The notes below the pieces were generated by a model. That model was not told the DNA's origin. It did not search any database and worked only from the letters and a program-made list of their open reading frames with translations. The position numbers and the translations under genes were made by a program. A stretch of DNA of 64,000 nucleotides from Mitsuaria sp. PDC51 (GTDB lineage Bacteria > Pseudomonadota > Gammaproteobacteria > Burkholderiales > Burkholderiaceae_C): NCBI RefSeq assembly GCF_900113225.1, contig NZ_FOZE01000001.1, forward strand, positions 62,001 through 126,000, written 5' to 3'. Of this stretch, positions 48,147-58,508 are shown in pieces. How positions within the stretch are numbered: position 1 is the first letter of the stretch; each line of letters starts with the position of its first letter.

Positions 48147-48393
48147 GGCGCACCTCCAACTCGGAAAGGAACTGCGAAGTCGCCGCCACCAGTTCCGCAT
48201 GAGAGATCGGGGGGCGAGGGTCCTCGAGGGAGCGGCGAATGCGCTCCCGGTACCACTCGTCCCACGCCTCCTGATCGAACTGGTCCTCGTCGAGGCCGGG
48301 GCGGAGCCCACCTGGCGAGGTCGGTGGGTGCTGGGCGGGCGCAGGATGAGCGGCGGCAAGCGCATCTACGGCGAGGCGGGGCTGGTCATTCAC
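48127..48393 (-). CDS. Antitoxin of the ParE/RelE-type pair
   Basis: 88 aa, translated first and overlapping the toxin gene by 20 bases. The core WDEWYRERIRRSLEDPRPPISHAELVAATSQFL matches the C-terminal part of many small antitoxins of the RelB/ParD kind. The N-terminal 40 residues are Pro/Ala-rich and lack an obvious DNA-binding motif. The start codon is GTG at 48393 with GGAG upstream. Confidence 0.75.
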   Translation of the reverse strand: MNDQPRLAVDALAAAHPAPAQHPPTSPGGLRPGLDEDQFDQEAWDEWYRERIRRSLEDPRPPISHAELVAATSQFLSELEVRHVSKAA

Positions 48394-48530
48394 GATGTTT
48401 CACTCCAGGAATCGACTCGAAAGTCGGAGCAGCCATCGTGGCCGAATCGTGTTGCTCGCGCCATGACTCGAACTGCTGCGCGTCTGACCCTCTCGAGTCT
48501 TGCGCCGGTTCGCTGACTGGCCGTCGAGCC

Positions 48531-49310
48531 TCAGCCCTCACCCTCGTCCCCCGCCTCGGCGAGCGCCTGCGCCACGCGCGCCTTCATGCGCCGCAGCGCC
48601 TTGAGTTCCTGGTCCGGCGCCTGCAGCGCCGGCCACAGCAGCGAGACCAGGTCGCGCGCCGCGGCGTCCACCTGGATCTGCCGGCCCGCGATGATCACCT
48701 CCCACAGCATGTGCTCCATCGGCCCGAAGACCAGCGAGCGCAGCAGCCGCAGCGGAATGTCCTGCCGCACCTCGCCCTGCGCCTGGCCGCGCGCCAGCAG
48801 GTCCATCAGCGGCGCCGTGTAGCGCCGCTGCAGGTCCACGAAGGCCGCGCCGAAGTCCTGGCCCTCGCCGCGCGTCACCGGCGCCTCGCGCTTGCGGCCT
48901 TCCGACAGCACCAGCTCGCACAGCCCCGTGCCCTGGATCAGGAACAGCCGCAGGTGCGTGTGCACGACGAATTCCAGCTGGTCCCGGATCGGCCGGCCCC
49001 GCGGCAGCCCCGACTCGATCGCGTCGATGATCTCGTCGTACCAGTCGCCGATCACCCGCATGCACAACTCGCGCTTGCCGCGGAAGTAGGTGAAGACCGT
49101 CGCCTCGGAGATCCCCAGCCGCTGCGCGATCTCCGTCGTCGTCGCGCGCTCGTAGCCGCGTTCGGCGAACACCATCCGGCTCTCGCGCAGGATGTCGCGC
49201 ACCCGTTGCTCGGCCTTGGCGCCCACCGGCGAGCGGCGCCGGGCCGGTAGCGCGGCGGCCGACGCCGGAATGGCGTCGGCATCGGGGCGGAGGGGGGCGG
49301 AGGCGCTCAT
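48531..49310 (-). CDS. TetR-family regulator of the leucine/biotin gene cluster
   Basis: 259 aa. The HTH lies at about 38-85: ILRESRMVFAERGYERATTTEIAQRLGISEATVFTYFRGKRELCMRVI. The ligand domain is longer than in usual TetR members, ending with a charged coiled segment. It is divergent from liuB with a 231-bp gap that contains two copies of TTGAGC-N3-GCTCAA-type palindromes, so it most likely represses the ten-gene run and itself, with an acyl-CoA or branched-chain intermediate as candidate ligand (inference). Confidence 0.92.
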   Translation of the reverse strand: MSASAPLRPDADAIPASAAALPARRRSPVGAKAEQRVRDILRESRMVFAERGYERATTTEIAQRLGISEATVFTYFRGKRELCMRVIGDWYDEIIDAIESGLPRGRPIRDQLEFVVHTHLRLFLIQGTGLCELVLSEGRKREAPVTRGEGQDFGAAFVDLQRRYTAPLMDLLARGQAQGEVRQDIPLRLLRSLVFGPMEHMLWEVIIAGRQIQVDAAARDLVSLLWPALQAPDQELKALRRMKARVAQALAEAGDEGEG

Positions 49311-49333
49311 GAGGGGCGGATTCTCCCGATTTA

Positions 49334-49348
49334 TTGAGCCCGGCTCAA
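49334..49348. promoter_or_regulatory. Candidate TetR operator, copy 1
   Basis: TTGAGCCCGGCTCAA is a perfect 6-bp inverted repeat with three bases between the arms. It lies 24 bases upstream of the TetR start codon. Confidence 0.8.
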
Positions 49349-49468
49349 GTGGGCGGTTTCCGCGGCCGGACATCTGGCGGCGCCTTGAGTTTCTCGCGTA
49401 TGCTTCGCGCCTTGCGCCGGCCCGGCGATCCCGGGCGGCGGCGCCCCACCAGCGCTCGCTCCACAGAA

Positions 49469-49489
49469 TTGAGCGCGGCTCATATGAGC
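49469..49489. promoter_or_regulatory. Candidate TetR operator, copy 2, with overlapping dyad
   Basis: TTGAGCGCGGCTCAT repeats copy 1 with one arm mismatch; its right arm is also the left arm of the perfect palindrome GCTCATATGAGC (49478-49489). Three half-sites are thus stacked about 50 bases before the liuB start. Confidence 0.78.
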
Positions 49490-49541
49490 GTTTCAGCGGC
49501 CATGCGGGCCGTTGAGCGCAGATGCCCGGAGACCCCTCACC

Positions 49542-51149
49542 ATGCCCCAGCTGTCCACCAAGCTCAACGCCCGCTCGGCCGACTTCAAGGCCAACGCGGA
49601 CGCGATGCGCGGCCTGATCGACGACCTCAACGCCCGGCTGGCGAAGATCGCCGAAGGCGGCGGCGAGGCCGCGCGGGCCAAGCACGTCGGGCGCGGCAAG
49701 CTGCTGCCGCGCGACCGCGTCGAGATGCTGCTGGATCCGGGCACGCCCTTCCTGGAACTGGCCCCGCTCGCGGGCCTGGACATGTATGACAACGCCGCGC
49801 CGGGCGGCGGCGTGATCGCCGGCATCGGCCGCATCTCGGGCGTCGAGTGCGTGATCGTCTGCAACGACGCGACGGTCAAGGGCGGCACCTACTACCCGAT
49901 CACCGTCAAGAAGCACCTGCGCGCGCAGGAGATCGCGGACCAGAACCGCCTCCCGTGCATCTACCTGGTCGACAGCGGCGGCGCCAACCTGCCCAACCAG
50001 GACGAGGTCTTCCCGGACCGCGACCACTTCGGCCGCATCTTCTTCAACCAGGCCAATCTCTCGGCCAAGGGCATCCCGCAGATCGCCGTGGTGATGGGCT
50101 CCTGCACCGCCGGCGGCGCCTACGTGCCGGCGATGAGCGACGAGACCGTCATCGTCAAGAACCAGGGCACGATCTTCCTGGGCGGCCCGCCGCTGGTGAA
50201 GGCCGCCACCGGCGAGGTCGTCAGCGCCGAGGACCTGGGCGGCGGCGACGTCCACACGCGCCTGTCCGGCGTGGCCGATCACCTGGCCGAGAACGACACC
50301 CACGCGCTGGCGATCGCGCGCCAGTCGGTGGCCCGCCTCAACTGGCGCAAGCGGGGCGAGCTGCTGACCCAGCCGCCGAAGCCGCCCGCCTACGACCCGA
50401 CCGAGCTGCACGGCGTGATCCCGACCGACACGCGCAAGCCCTTCGACGTGCGCGAGGTCATCGCCCGCATCGTCGATGGCAGCGAGTTCGATGAATTCAA
50501 GGCCCGCTACGGCAACACGCTGGTCTGCGGCTTCGCCCACATCGAGGGCATGCCGGTGGGCATTGTGGCCAACAACGGCATCCTCTTCGCGGAGAGCGCC
50601 AACAAGGGCGCCCACTTCATCGAGCTGTGCTGCCAGCGCAAGATCCCGCTGGTGTTCCTGCAGAACATCACCGGCTTCATGGTCGGCCGCAAGTACGAGA
50701 ACGAGGGCATCGCCCGCGCCGGCGCCAAGATGGTGACGGCGGTGGCCTGCGCGCAGGTGCCCAAGTTCACCGTGATCATCGGCGGCAGCTTCGGCGCCGG
50801 GAACTACGGCATGTGCGGCCGCGCCTATTCGCCGCGCTTTCTCTGGATGTGGCCCAACGCCCGCATCTCGGTGATGGGCGGCGAGCAGGCCGCGTCGGTG
50901 CTGGCGACTGTCAAGCGCGACGGCATCGAGGCCAAGGGCGGCCAGTGGTCCGCCGACGAGGAGGAGGCCTTCAAGGCCCCGATCCGTCAGCAGTACGAGG
51001 ACCAGGGGCATCCGTACTACGCCAGCGCCCGCCTGTGGGACGACGGCGTCATCGATCCCGCCGACACCCGCCGCGTGCTGGCGCTGGGCCTGTCGGCTGC
51101 GCTGAACGCCGAGATCCCCGAGACGAAGTTCGGCGTGTTCCGGATGTAA
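49542..51149 (+). CDS. liuB: Methylcrotonyl-CoA carboxylase carboxyltransferase (beta) subunit
   Basis: 535 aa, carboxyltransferase beta subunit of the leucine-pathway biotin enzyme: it moves CO2 from carboxybiotin to 3-methylcrotonyl-CoA. NAADANRGLID-like [69 protein letters not shown] and [25 protein letters not shown] are diagnostic for MCC rather than propionyl-CoA carboxylase. The matching biotin-carrying subunit (liuD) is 9 kb downstream, after the biotin operon. First gene of the run. ATG at 49542 fits the family N-terminus; a TTG lies 30 bases earlier. Confidence 0.95.
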   Translation: MPQLSTKLNARSADFKANADAMRGLIDDLNARLAKIAEGGGEAARAKHVGRGKLLPRDRVEMLLDPGTPFLELAPLAGLDMYDNAAPGGGVIAGIGRISGVECVIVCNDATVKGGTYYPITVKKHLRAQEIADQNRLPCIYLVDSGGANLPNQDEVFPDRDHFGRIFFNQANLSAKGIPQIAVVMGSCTAGGAYVPAMSDETVIVKNQGTIFLGGPPLVKAATGEVVSAEDLGGGDVHTRLSGVADHLAENDTHALAIARQSVARLNWRKRGELLTQPPKPPAYDPTELHGVIPTDTRKPFDVREVIARIVDGSEFDEFKARYGNTLVCGFAHIEGMPVGIVANNGILFAESANKGAHFIELCCQRKIPLVFLQNITGFMVGRKYENEGIARAGAKMVTAVACAQVPKFTVIIGGSFGAGNYGMCGRAYSPRFLWMWPNARISVMGGEQAASVLATVKRDGIEAKGGQWSADEEEAFKAPIRQQYEDQGHPYYASARLWDDGVIDPADTRRVLALGLSAALNAEIPETKFGVFRM

Positions 51150-51183
51150 GGTCCGGGCTCCGACCGCTGCCCACGCTCCGACG

Positions 51184-51741
51184 ATGACCGCCATCACCCT
51201 GCGACCGCTTGCCGCCACCGATTCGATCGAGGCGCTGACCGCGCTGCTGCACGCCTCCTATGCGTCGCTGGCGGCGCAGGGCTGGAACTTCACGGCGGTG
51301 AACCAGAGCGTGCAGACCACCCGCGAGCGGGTCGAGGCCGGCCAGGCCTTCGTGGCGCTGAGCGCTTCGGGCGAGCTCGTGGGCACGGTGACCATCGCGC
51401 CGCCGAAGCGGCCCGACGGGCGCTATCTCGGCGACCCCGTGCCGGACTGCTACACGCAGCCCGACACGGCGATCCTGGCGCAGCTGGCGGTGCATCCGTC
51501 CTGCCGCGGCCAGGGCGTGGCCGAGCGGCTGATGGATCTCGCCGAGGACTGGGCGCATGCGCAGGGTTATGCGCATGTCGCGCTCGATACGGCCGTTCCT
51601 GCCGAGGCCCTGCGCCGCCGCTACGAGCGCCGCGGTTACGCGCGGATCGGCGACGTGCAGTGGGCCGGCAAGACCTATCGCAGCGTGCTGATGCGCAAGG
51701 CGCTCGGCCCCACGGCGGCGTCGACGGAGGCCCACCCATGA
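51184..51741 (+). CDS. GNAT-family N-acetyltransferase
   Basis: 185 aa. The acetyl-CoA loop is QLAVHPSCRGQGVAERLM (R/QxxGxG form) with preceding LVGTVTIAPP; the C-terminal VALDTAVPAEALRRRYERRGYARIG is typical of the fold. Substrate unknown. It lies between liuB (34 bases before) and the secreted hydrolase (four-base overlap), so it is co-transcribed with leucine genes, possibly a passenger. Confidence 0.88.
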   Translation: MTAITLRPLAATDSIEALTALLHASYASLAAQGWNFTAVNQSVQTTRERVEAGQAFVALSASGELVGTVTIAPPKRPDGRYLGDPVPDCYTQPDTAILAQLAVHPSCRGQGVAERLMDLAEDWAHAQGYAHVALDTAVPAEALRRRYERRGYARIGDVQWAGKTYRSVLMRKALGPTAASTEAHP

Positions 51742-53027
51742 GCGTCAAGCACCGCACGATCATTGATGGCGCCGGCACCGGCACGGGATGGGGCACGTCG
51801 CGTTTCGCCGTGCTGGGCTTGGCGGCCTTGCTCGGAGGCGGACTCGTTCTCGGCGTGCCGTCCGCCGCGCGCGCGCAGGACGCGACCACCGGCGACCTGC
51901 CGCTCGCGGCCTCCGCGACCGGCTCGCCGCCCCGACTGGCCAACGACATCCGCGAAGCGGTGATCCGCGTGCCGGTCTCGGTCGAGAACCACCTGGGCCG
52001 CCGCATCGACGCCGAGCTGATCGTGACAACCTTCCGCCCGGCCGGTCCCGGGCCGTTCCCGCTGGTGGTGCTGAATCACGGCCGGCCGGTCTCCGAGCAG
52101 GACCGGGCGGCGATGAAGCGCCAGCGCCTGGAAGGCGCCGCGCGCTTCTTCGTGCGCAAGGGATTCGCCGTGGCCGTGCCCACGCGCATCGGCTACGGCG
52201 AGCTGGCGGGCGCCGGCGATCCCGAATCCAGCGTCCGCTGCGACGCGCCGCGCTATGAGGCCGCCGCCGCCGCCGCGGCTGCGCAGGTGGCCGCGGTGGT
52301 GCGCCACATGCAATCGGCCGCCGACATCGACGCCAGCCGCGTCGTGCTGGCCGGCCAATCGCTGGGCGGCTTCGCCACGATGGCCGCGACCGGCGAACGG
52401 CTGCCCGGTGTCGTCGCGGCGATCGACTTCGCCGGGGGCCATGGCGGCAATCCCGACACCCACACCGGCGAGCCCTGCCGGCCCGACGAGCTCGCCCGCC
52501 GCTTCGCCGACTTCGGCCGGCGCGCCGCGCAAGGCGGCCACCCGGTGCCGACGCTGTGGGTCTTCACCGAGAACGACCGCTTCATCGCACCTCGCTACCA
52601 GGAGCGCTGGTCCGCGGCCTACCGCGACGCCGGTGGGCTGGCGCAGACGCGGCTCATGCCCGCCTTCGGCGAGGACGGTCACCAGCTCTTCGCCAAGGGC
52701 AACGACGTCTGGCAACCGGTCGTCGACGAATTCCTCAAGCCGCTCGGCTTCCCCATCCCTGGCGCGCTGCGGGTGGCCGGCGTCGGCAGCAGCGCGGTGG
52801 AGGACACGGCCGCGTTGCCGGCCGACGGCCGCATCGTCAACGGTTATCGCAAGTTCCTGGCGGCCAGGGAGCCGCGCGCCTTCGCCACCAACGGCAGCCA
52901 CTGGGGCCTGGCCGTCGGCGACGACGCCGCATCGCGCGCGCTCGCGCTGTGCGACCAGTTCACCGATGGCGAGGAGCGCTGCCGCCTCTACGCCATCAAC
53001 CGGACCATCGTCTGGAGCGCCCCGTGA
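51738..53027 (+). CDS. Secreted dienelactone-hydrolase-like alpha/beta hydrolase
   Basis: 429 aa with signal peptide LGLAALLGGGLVLGVPSAARA. The hydrolase core shows VVLNHGRPVSEQDR, nucleophile in VVLAGQSLGGFATM, Asp in LWVFTENDRFIAP and His in FGEDGHQLF. A C-terminal about 100-residue domain (AVEDTAALPADGRIVNGYRKFLAAREPRAFA) is a known add-on in this group. Located in the periplasm; substrate unknown. Its ATG overlaps the GNAT stop. Confidence 0.82.
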   Translation: MSVKHRTIIDGAGTGTGWGTSRFAVLGLAALLGGGLVLGVPSAARAQDATTGDLPLAASATGSPPRLANDIREAVIRVPVSVENHLGRRIDAELIVTTFRPAGPGPFPLVVLNHGRPVSEQDRAAMKRQRLEGAARFFVRKGFAVAVPTRIGYGELAGAGDPESSVRCDAPRYEAAAAAAAAQVAAVVRHMQSAADIDASRVVLAGQSLGGFATMAATGERLPGVVAAIDFAGGHGGNPDTHTGEPCRPDELARRFADFGRRAAQGGHPVPTLWVFTENDRFIAPRYQERWSAAYRDAGGLAQTRLMPAFGEDGHQLFAKGNDVWQPVVDEFLKPLGFPIPGALRVAGVGSSAVEDTAALPADGRIVNGYRKFLAAREPRAFATNGSHWGLAVGDDAASRALALCDQFTDGEERCRLYAINRTIVWSAP

Positions 53028-53088
53028 GCCCCGGCCCGTGCGTCACCGCCATCGCCATCGCCATCGTCCCTCCGCATCGATCATCGCC

Positions 53089-53901
53089 ATGACCTCGACC
53101 GACCTGAACCCGACCACGCTGCGCGTCGAGCGCTCCGGCCCGCAAGGCGCCGTGGCGCGCGTCACGCTGAACCGCCCGGACGTGCGCAACGCCTTCAACG
53201 ACACCGTCATCGGTGAGCTGACCGCGGTGTTCGAGGCCCTGGGCGCCGATCCGTCGCTGCGGGCGATCGTGCTCGCCGCCGAGGGCAAGGCCTTCTGCGC
53301 TGGCGCCGACCTGAACTGGATGAAGGCGATGGCCGGCTACAGCTGGGACGAGAACCACGCCGACGCCGGCCGCCTCGCCCACATGCTGTGGACGCTCTAC
53401 CGCTGCCCTGTGCCGGTCATCGCGCGCGTGCAGGGCGACGTCTACGCCGGTGGCGTGGGCCTGGTGTCGGTCTGCGACATCGTCGTCGCCAGCGAGGCCG
53501 CCGGCTTCTGCCTGTCCGAAGCCAAGCTCGGCCTGCTGCCCGCCACCATCGGTCCCTACGTGGTGCGCGCGCTGGGCGAGCAGGCCTCGCGCCGCTACTT
53601 CGTGACGGCCGAGCGCTTCTCCGCCGCCGAGGCCCATCGCCTGGGCCTGGTGCATGAACTGGCCGCCGACGCCGAGGCGCTCGATGCGAAGGTCGACGCG
53701 CTGGTCGCGTCGCTGCTGGCCAACGGCCCGGCCGCGGTGCGCGCCTGCAAGCGCCTGGTGCAGGACGTGGCCCACGCGCCCATCACCGAGACGCTGCGCG
53801 ACGACACCGCGCGCCGCATCGCCGACATCCGCGCCAGCGCCGAAGGGCGCGAGGGCGTGCAGAGCTTCCTGTCCAAGGGCAAGCCGTCATGGCTGGCCTG
53901 A
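53089..53901 (+). CDS. liuC: Methylglutaconyl-CoA hydratase / enoyl-CoA hydratase
   Basis: 270-aa crotonase: AFCAGADLNWMK forms the oxyanion hole (Gly72 in CAGADL), GDVYAGGVGLVSVCDIVVASEAAGFCLSEAKLGLLPATIGPYV carries the catalytic region with Glu144. AGADLNWMKAMAGYSWDENHADA fits leucine-pathway members next to mcc genes. It hydrates 3-methylglutaconyl-CoA to HMG-CoA. A GCCATC repeat runs just before the start. It is followed by bioA 63 bases downstream. Confidence 0.92.
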   Translation: MTSTDLNPTTLRVERSGPQGAVARVTLNRPDVRNAFNDTVIGELTAVFEALGADPSLRAIVLAAEGKAFCAGADLNWMKAMAGYSWDENHADAGRLAHMLWTLYRCPVPVIARVQGDVYAGGVGLVSVCDIVVASEAAGFCLSEAKLGLLPATIGPYVVRALGEQASRRYFVTAERFSAAEAHRLGLVHELAADAEALDAKVDALVASLLANGPAAVRACKRLVQDVAHAPITETLRDDTARRIADIRASAEGREGVQSFLSKGKPSWLA

Positions 53902-53964
53902 CGGACGCGTCGCGATCGCCCCGCTCGAGCGTCGCGCCGCTGTTTCCCAAGAGCTGAGTTCCGA

Positions 53965-55285
53965 ATGTCTGAAGCAGTACGACAAGACTGGCAGCGCCGC
54001 AGCCTCGCGGCGGTCTGGCACCCGTGCACGCAGATGGCGCGCGCGCAGGACGTGCCGCCCCTGCCGATCGCCCGCGGCGAGGGCCCCTGGTTGATCGACC
54101 ACCAGGGGCGCCGCTATTTCGACGCCAACAGCTCGTGGTGGGTCAACCTGTTCGGCCACGCCGACCCGGGCCTGAACGACGCGATCAAGCGGCAGCTCGA
54201 CACGCTGCCGCACGTGATGCTGGCCGGCTGCACGCATGAGCCGGCGGTGCGCCTGGCCGAGCGGCTATCCGCACGCACCGGCGGCGCGCTGGGCCATCTG
54301 TTCTTCGGCAGCGATGGCGCCTCGGCGGTCGAGATCGCGCTCAAGCAGAGCTTCCACAGCTGGCGCAACCGCGGCCGCGCGGACAAGCGCGAGTTCGTCT
54401 GCCTGCGCAACGGCTATCACGGCGAGACCATTGGCGCGCTCGCGGTCACCGACGTGGCGATCTTCCGCGATGCCTACGACCCGCTGCTGATGCGCAGCCA
54501 CATCGTGGCCTCGCCCGACCAGCGCCTGGGCAACGAGGCGCAGGCGCTCAATGAGATGCGCGCGCTGCTCGCCGAGCGGCATGAGCACATCGCCGCCGTC
54601 ATCGTCGAGCCGCTGGTGCAGGGCGCCGCGGGCATGTCGATGTATGGGCCCAGCTACCTGAAGGCGCTGCGCGCGCTGTGCACCGAGTTCGAGGTGCACC
54701 TGATCGCGGACGAGATCGCGGTCGGCTGCGGCCGCACTGGCACCTTCTTCGCCTGGGAACAGACGGTGCCGGCCACGAAGGCCGACTGGCCCGACTTCCT
54801 GCTGCTGTCCAAGGGCATCACCGGCGGCACGATGGCACTGTCGCTGGTGCTGACGACCGACGAGGTCTACCAGGCCTTCTGGTCGCAGGACGTGACGCGC
54901 GGCTTCCTGCACTCGCACAGCTACACCGGCAACCCGCTGGCCTGCGCCGCGGCCAACGCGGTGCTGGACCGCTTCGACGCGGGGCAGCTCGAACGCAACC
55001 AGCAGCAGGCCGCCTGGCTGGCCGAGGCCTTCGCGCCGCTGGCGGCCGATCCGCGCATCACGCACCTGCGTCAGCGCGGGATGATCCTGGCCTTCGACAT
55101 CAATCCGGCGACGACCGTGCCGGTCGAGCGCTTCGCTGAGAAATTCCACCTCGCCGCGCGCCGGCACGAGTTGCTGATCCGGCCGATCGGGCAGACCGTC
55201 TATCTGATGCCGCCCTATCTCATCGATGAAGCGGCCGCGAAGTTCCTCGCGGCGGCCGTGGCCGCGACGCTGGAGGAGGTGGTCC

Positions 55286-55296
<11 letters not shown>
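53965..55296 (+). CDS. bioA: Adenosylmethionine-8-amino-7-oxononanoate aminotransferase
   Basis: 443-aa class III PLP aminotransferase that makes 7,8-diaminopelargonate from KAPA with SAM as amino donor. PLP lysine Lys283 in [16 protein letters not shown]; Asp249 in [20 protein letters not shown] near the N-terminus and [10 protein letters not shown] are characteristic of BioA. Length normal (about 430). It overlaps bioF by 11 bases. It opens the four-gene biotin block inside the leucine run. Confidence 0.96.
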
Positions 55297-56487
<1,191 letters not shown>

Positions 56488-56491
<4 letters not shown>

Positions 56492-57246
56492 CCCCGTCCA
56501 CGAATGCCCCGGCACCGAACCCGGCCACGACGCCGCATCCGCTGCATGGCTTCTTCATCACCGGCACCGACACCGAGATCGGCAAGACCTGCATCACCGC
56601 CGGCCTGACGCGCGCCTTTGACGACCTGGGCCGCTACGTCACGCCGATCAAGTCGCTGGCGGCCGGCCAGGCGCAGGACGCCGACGGCGCCTGGGTCAAC
56701 GAGGACGTCGCCTTGCTGCACGCCGCGCAGCGGCAGGGCATGACGATGGACGAGGTCGGCCCGCTGCAATTCCGCGAGCCCTGCGCGCCGCACATCGCCG
56801 CGCGGCTCGAGGGCCGCGCGATCGACCGCCTGGCGCTGCTGACGGCGATCCGGCGCTCGGCGGCCAAGGGCGACTTCGCGTTGATCGAAGGCGTCGGCGG
56901 TTTCCGCGTGCCGCTCACCGACGGCTGGGACACGGCCGACCTGGCCGTCGACCTGGCGATGCCGGTGGTGCTGGTCGTCGGCCTGCGGCTGGGCTGCATC
57001 AACCATGCGCTGCTGACGGCCGAAGCCATCCTCGCGCGCGGACTGCGCCTGGCCGGCTGGGTCGCCAACACCGCCGACCCCCATCAAGCCCATGTGGCGG
57101 ACAATCTGGCCGCCTTGCGCGCCGGCCTCGACCAGGCCCTGGGCGCGCCGTGCTGGGGCCATGTGCCCCGCCTTCCCGATCCCTCTCCCGCGGCCGTGGC
57201 CGCGCACCTGCAGCAAGCGCTGCTGCTGAACGCCTTGAAAGCATGA
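56488..57246 (+). CDS. bioD: Dethiobiotin synthetase
   Basis: 252-aa P-loop enzyme closing the ureido ring with CO2 and [22 protein letters not shown] carries the P-loop (about 26-34); Lys in PIKSLAAG (residue near 52), [19 protein letters not shown] and [10 protein letters not shown] match BioD. A Pro-rich 20-residue N-terminal extension precedes it. Overlaps: 4 bases with bioF and 4 with bioB. Confidence 0.95.
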
Positions 57247-58346
57247 CGATGAAGCAGACCGTCAACCAGATCCAGACGCTGACCCCGACCACCGACGAAC
57301 TGCGTCGCAACGCCAAGCCCTGGACCGTCAACGAGATCGCCGCGCTGTTCGAGCTGCCGTTCAACGACCTGCTGTTCCGCGCGCAGCAGGTCCACCGCGA
57401 GCACTTCGATCCGAACGCGGTGCAGCTGTCCACGCTGCTGTCGATCAAGACCGGCGGCTGCGAGGAGGACTGCAAGTACTGCCCGCAATCCGCGCACTTC
57501 GACACCGGCCTGAAGGCCGAGAAGCTGATCCCGCTCGAGGAAGTGATGGAAGCCGCCCGCGCCGCCAAGGCCAACGGCGCGACCCGCTTCTGCATGGGCG
57601 CGGCCTGGCGCTCGCCCAAGGAGCGCCACCTGGAGGCGATTGGCGAGATGATCACCGAGGTCAAGGCGCTGGGCCTGGAGACCTGCCTGACGGCCGGCAT
57701 GCTGGGCGACGGCCAGGCCGAGCAGCTGCGCGAGGCGGGCCTGGACTACTACAACCACAACCTGGACACCTCGCCCGAGTTCTACGGCCAGATCATCACC
57801 ACGCGCACCTACCAGGACCGTCTGGACACGCTGGAGCGCGTGCGCGGCGTGGGCCTGAAGGTGTGCTCGGGCGGCATCGTCGGCATGGGCGAGACGCGCC
57901 GCCAGCGCGCCGGCCTGATCGCGCAGCTGGCCAACCTGGATCCGTATCCGGAGTCGGTGCCCATCAACAACCTGGTGCAGGTCGAGGGCACGCCGCTGGC
58001 CGGCACGCAGGCGCTGGACCCCTTCGAGTTCATCCGCACCATCGCGGTGGCCCGCATCACGATGCCGCGCGCGATGGTGCGCCTGTCCGCCGGCCGCGAG
58101 GAGATGCCCGAGACCATGCAGTCGCTGTGCTTCCTGGCCGGCGCGAACAGCATGTTCTACGGCGACAAGCTGCTGACCACGAGCAACCCGCAGGCCGAGA
58201 AGGATCGCCAGCTGATCCAGCGCCTGGGCATGCACTGCGCCACCGAGGCCGAACTGAGCGCCGATGCCGATGCCGCTGGTGACCGCGCCCCGGGCTGCGC
58301 ACCGGCCGGCGAGGGCGCGGCGGCGGGCTGCGGCCATCGTCATTGA
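57243..58346 (+). CDS. bioB: Biotin synthase, with Cys/His-rich C-terminal tail
   Basis: 367-aa radical SAM enzyme inserting sulfur into dethiobiotin. The SAM cluster motif is Cys73, Cys77, Cys80 in [36 protein letters not shown] and the [2Fe-2S] ligand region with Arg in MVRLSAGRE are intact. After the usual end, about 25 residues add [16 protein letters not shown], unusual for the family. It starts with ATGACGATG overlapping the bioD stop. Last gene of the biotin block; liuD follows after 162 bases. Confidence 0.96.
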   Translation: MTMKQTVNQIQTLTPTTDELRRNAKPWTVNEIAALFELPFNDLLFRAQQVHREHFDPNAVQLSTLLSIKTGGCEEDCKYCPQSAHFDTGLKAEKLIPLEEVMEAARAAKANGATRFCMGAAWRSPKERHLEAIGEMITEVKALGLETCLTAGMLGDGQAEQLREAGLDYYNHNLDTSPEFYGQIITTRTYQDRLDTLERVRGVGLKVCSGGIVGMGETRRQRAGLIAQLANLDPYPESVPINNLVQVEGTPLAGTQALDPFEFIRTIAVARITMPRAMVRLSAGREEMPETMQSLCFLAGANSMFYGDKLLTTSNPQAEKDRQLIQRLGMHCATEAELSADADAAGDRAPGCAPAGEGAAAGCGHRH

Positions 58347-58508
58347 TCGGGCCGGCCAGGGCCGCACCGATCTGAACCGACCCGACGGGCGCGACGGCAC
58401 CGACCGCCGCGCCGCCCCGGACGAGCGCATCGCGCCGTCCGGGCGCACCCGGCGCCGAGCGGCCACAAGCCGCGACGCGCCGAGGACCTGAAGCATGAGG
58501 AGACACCC

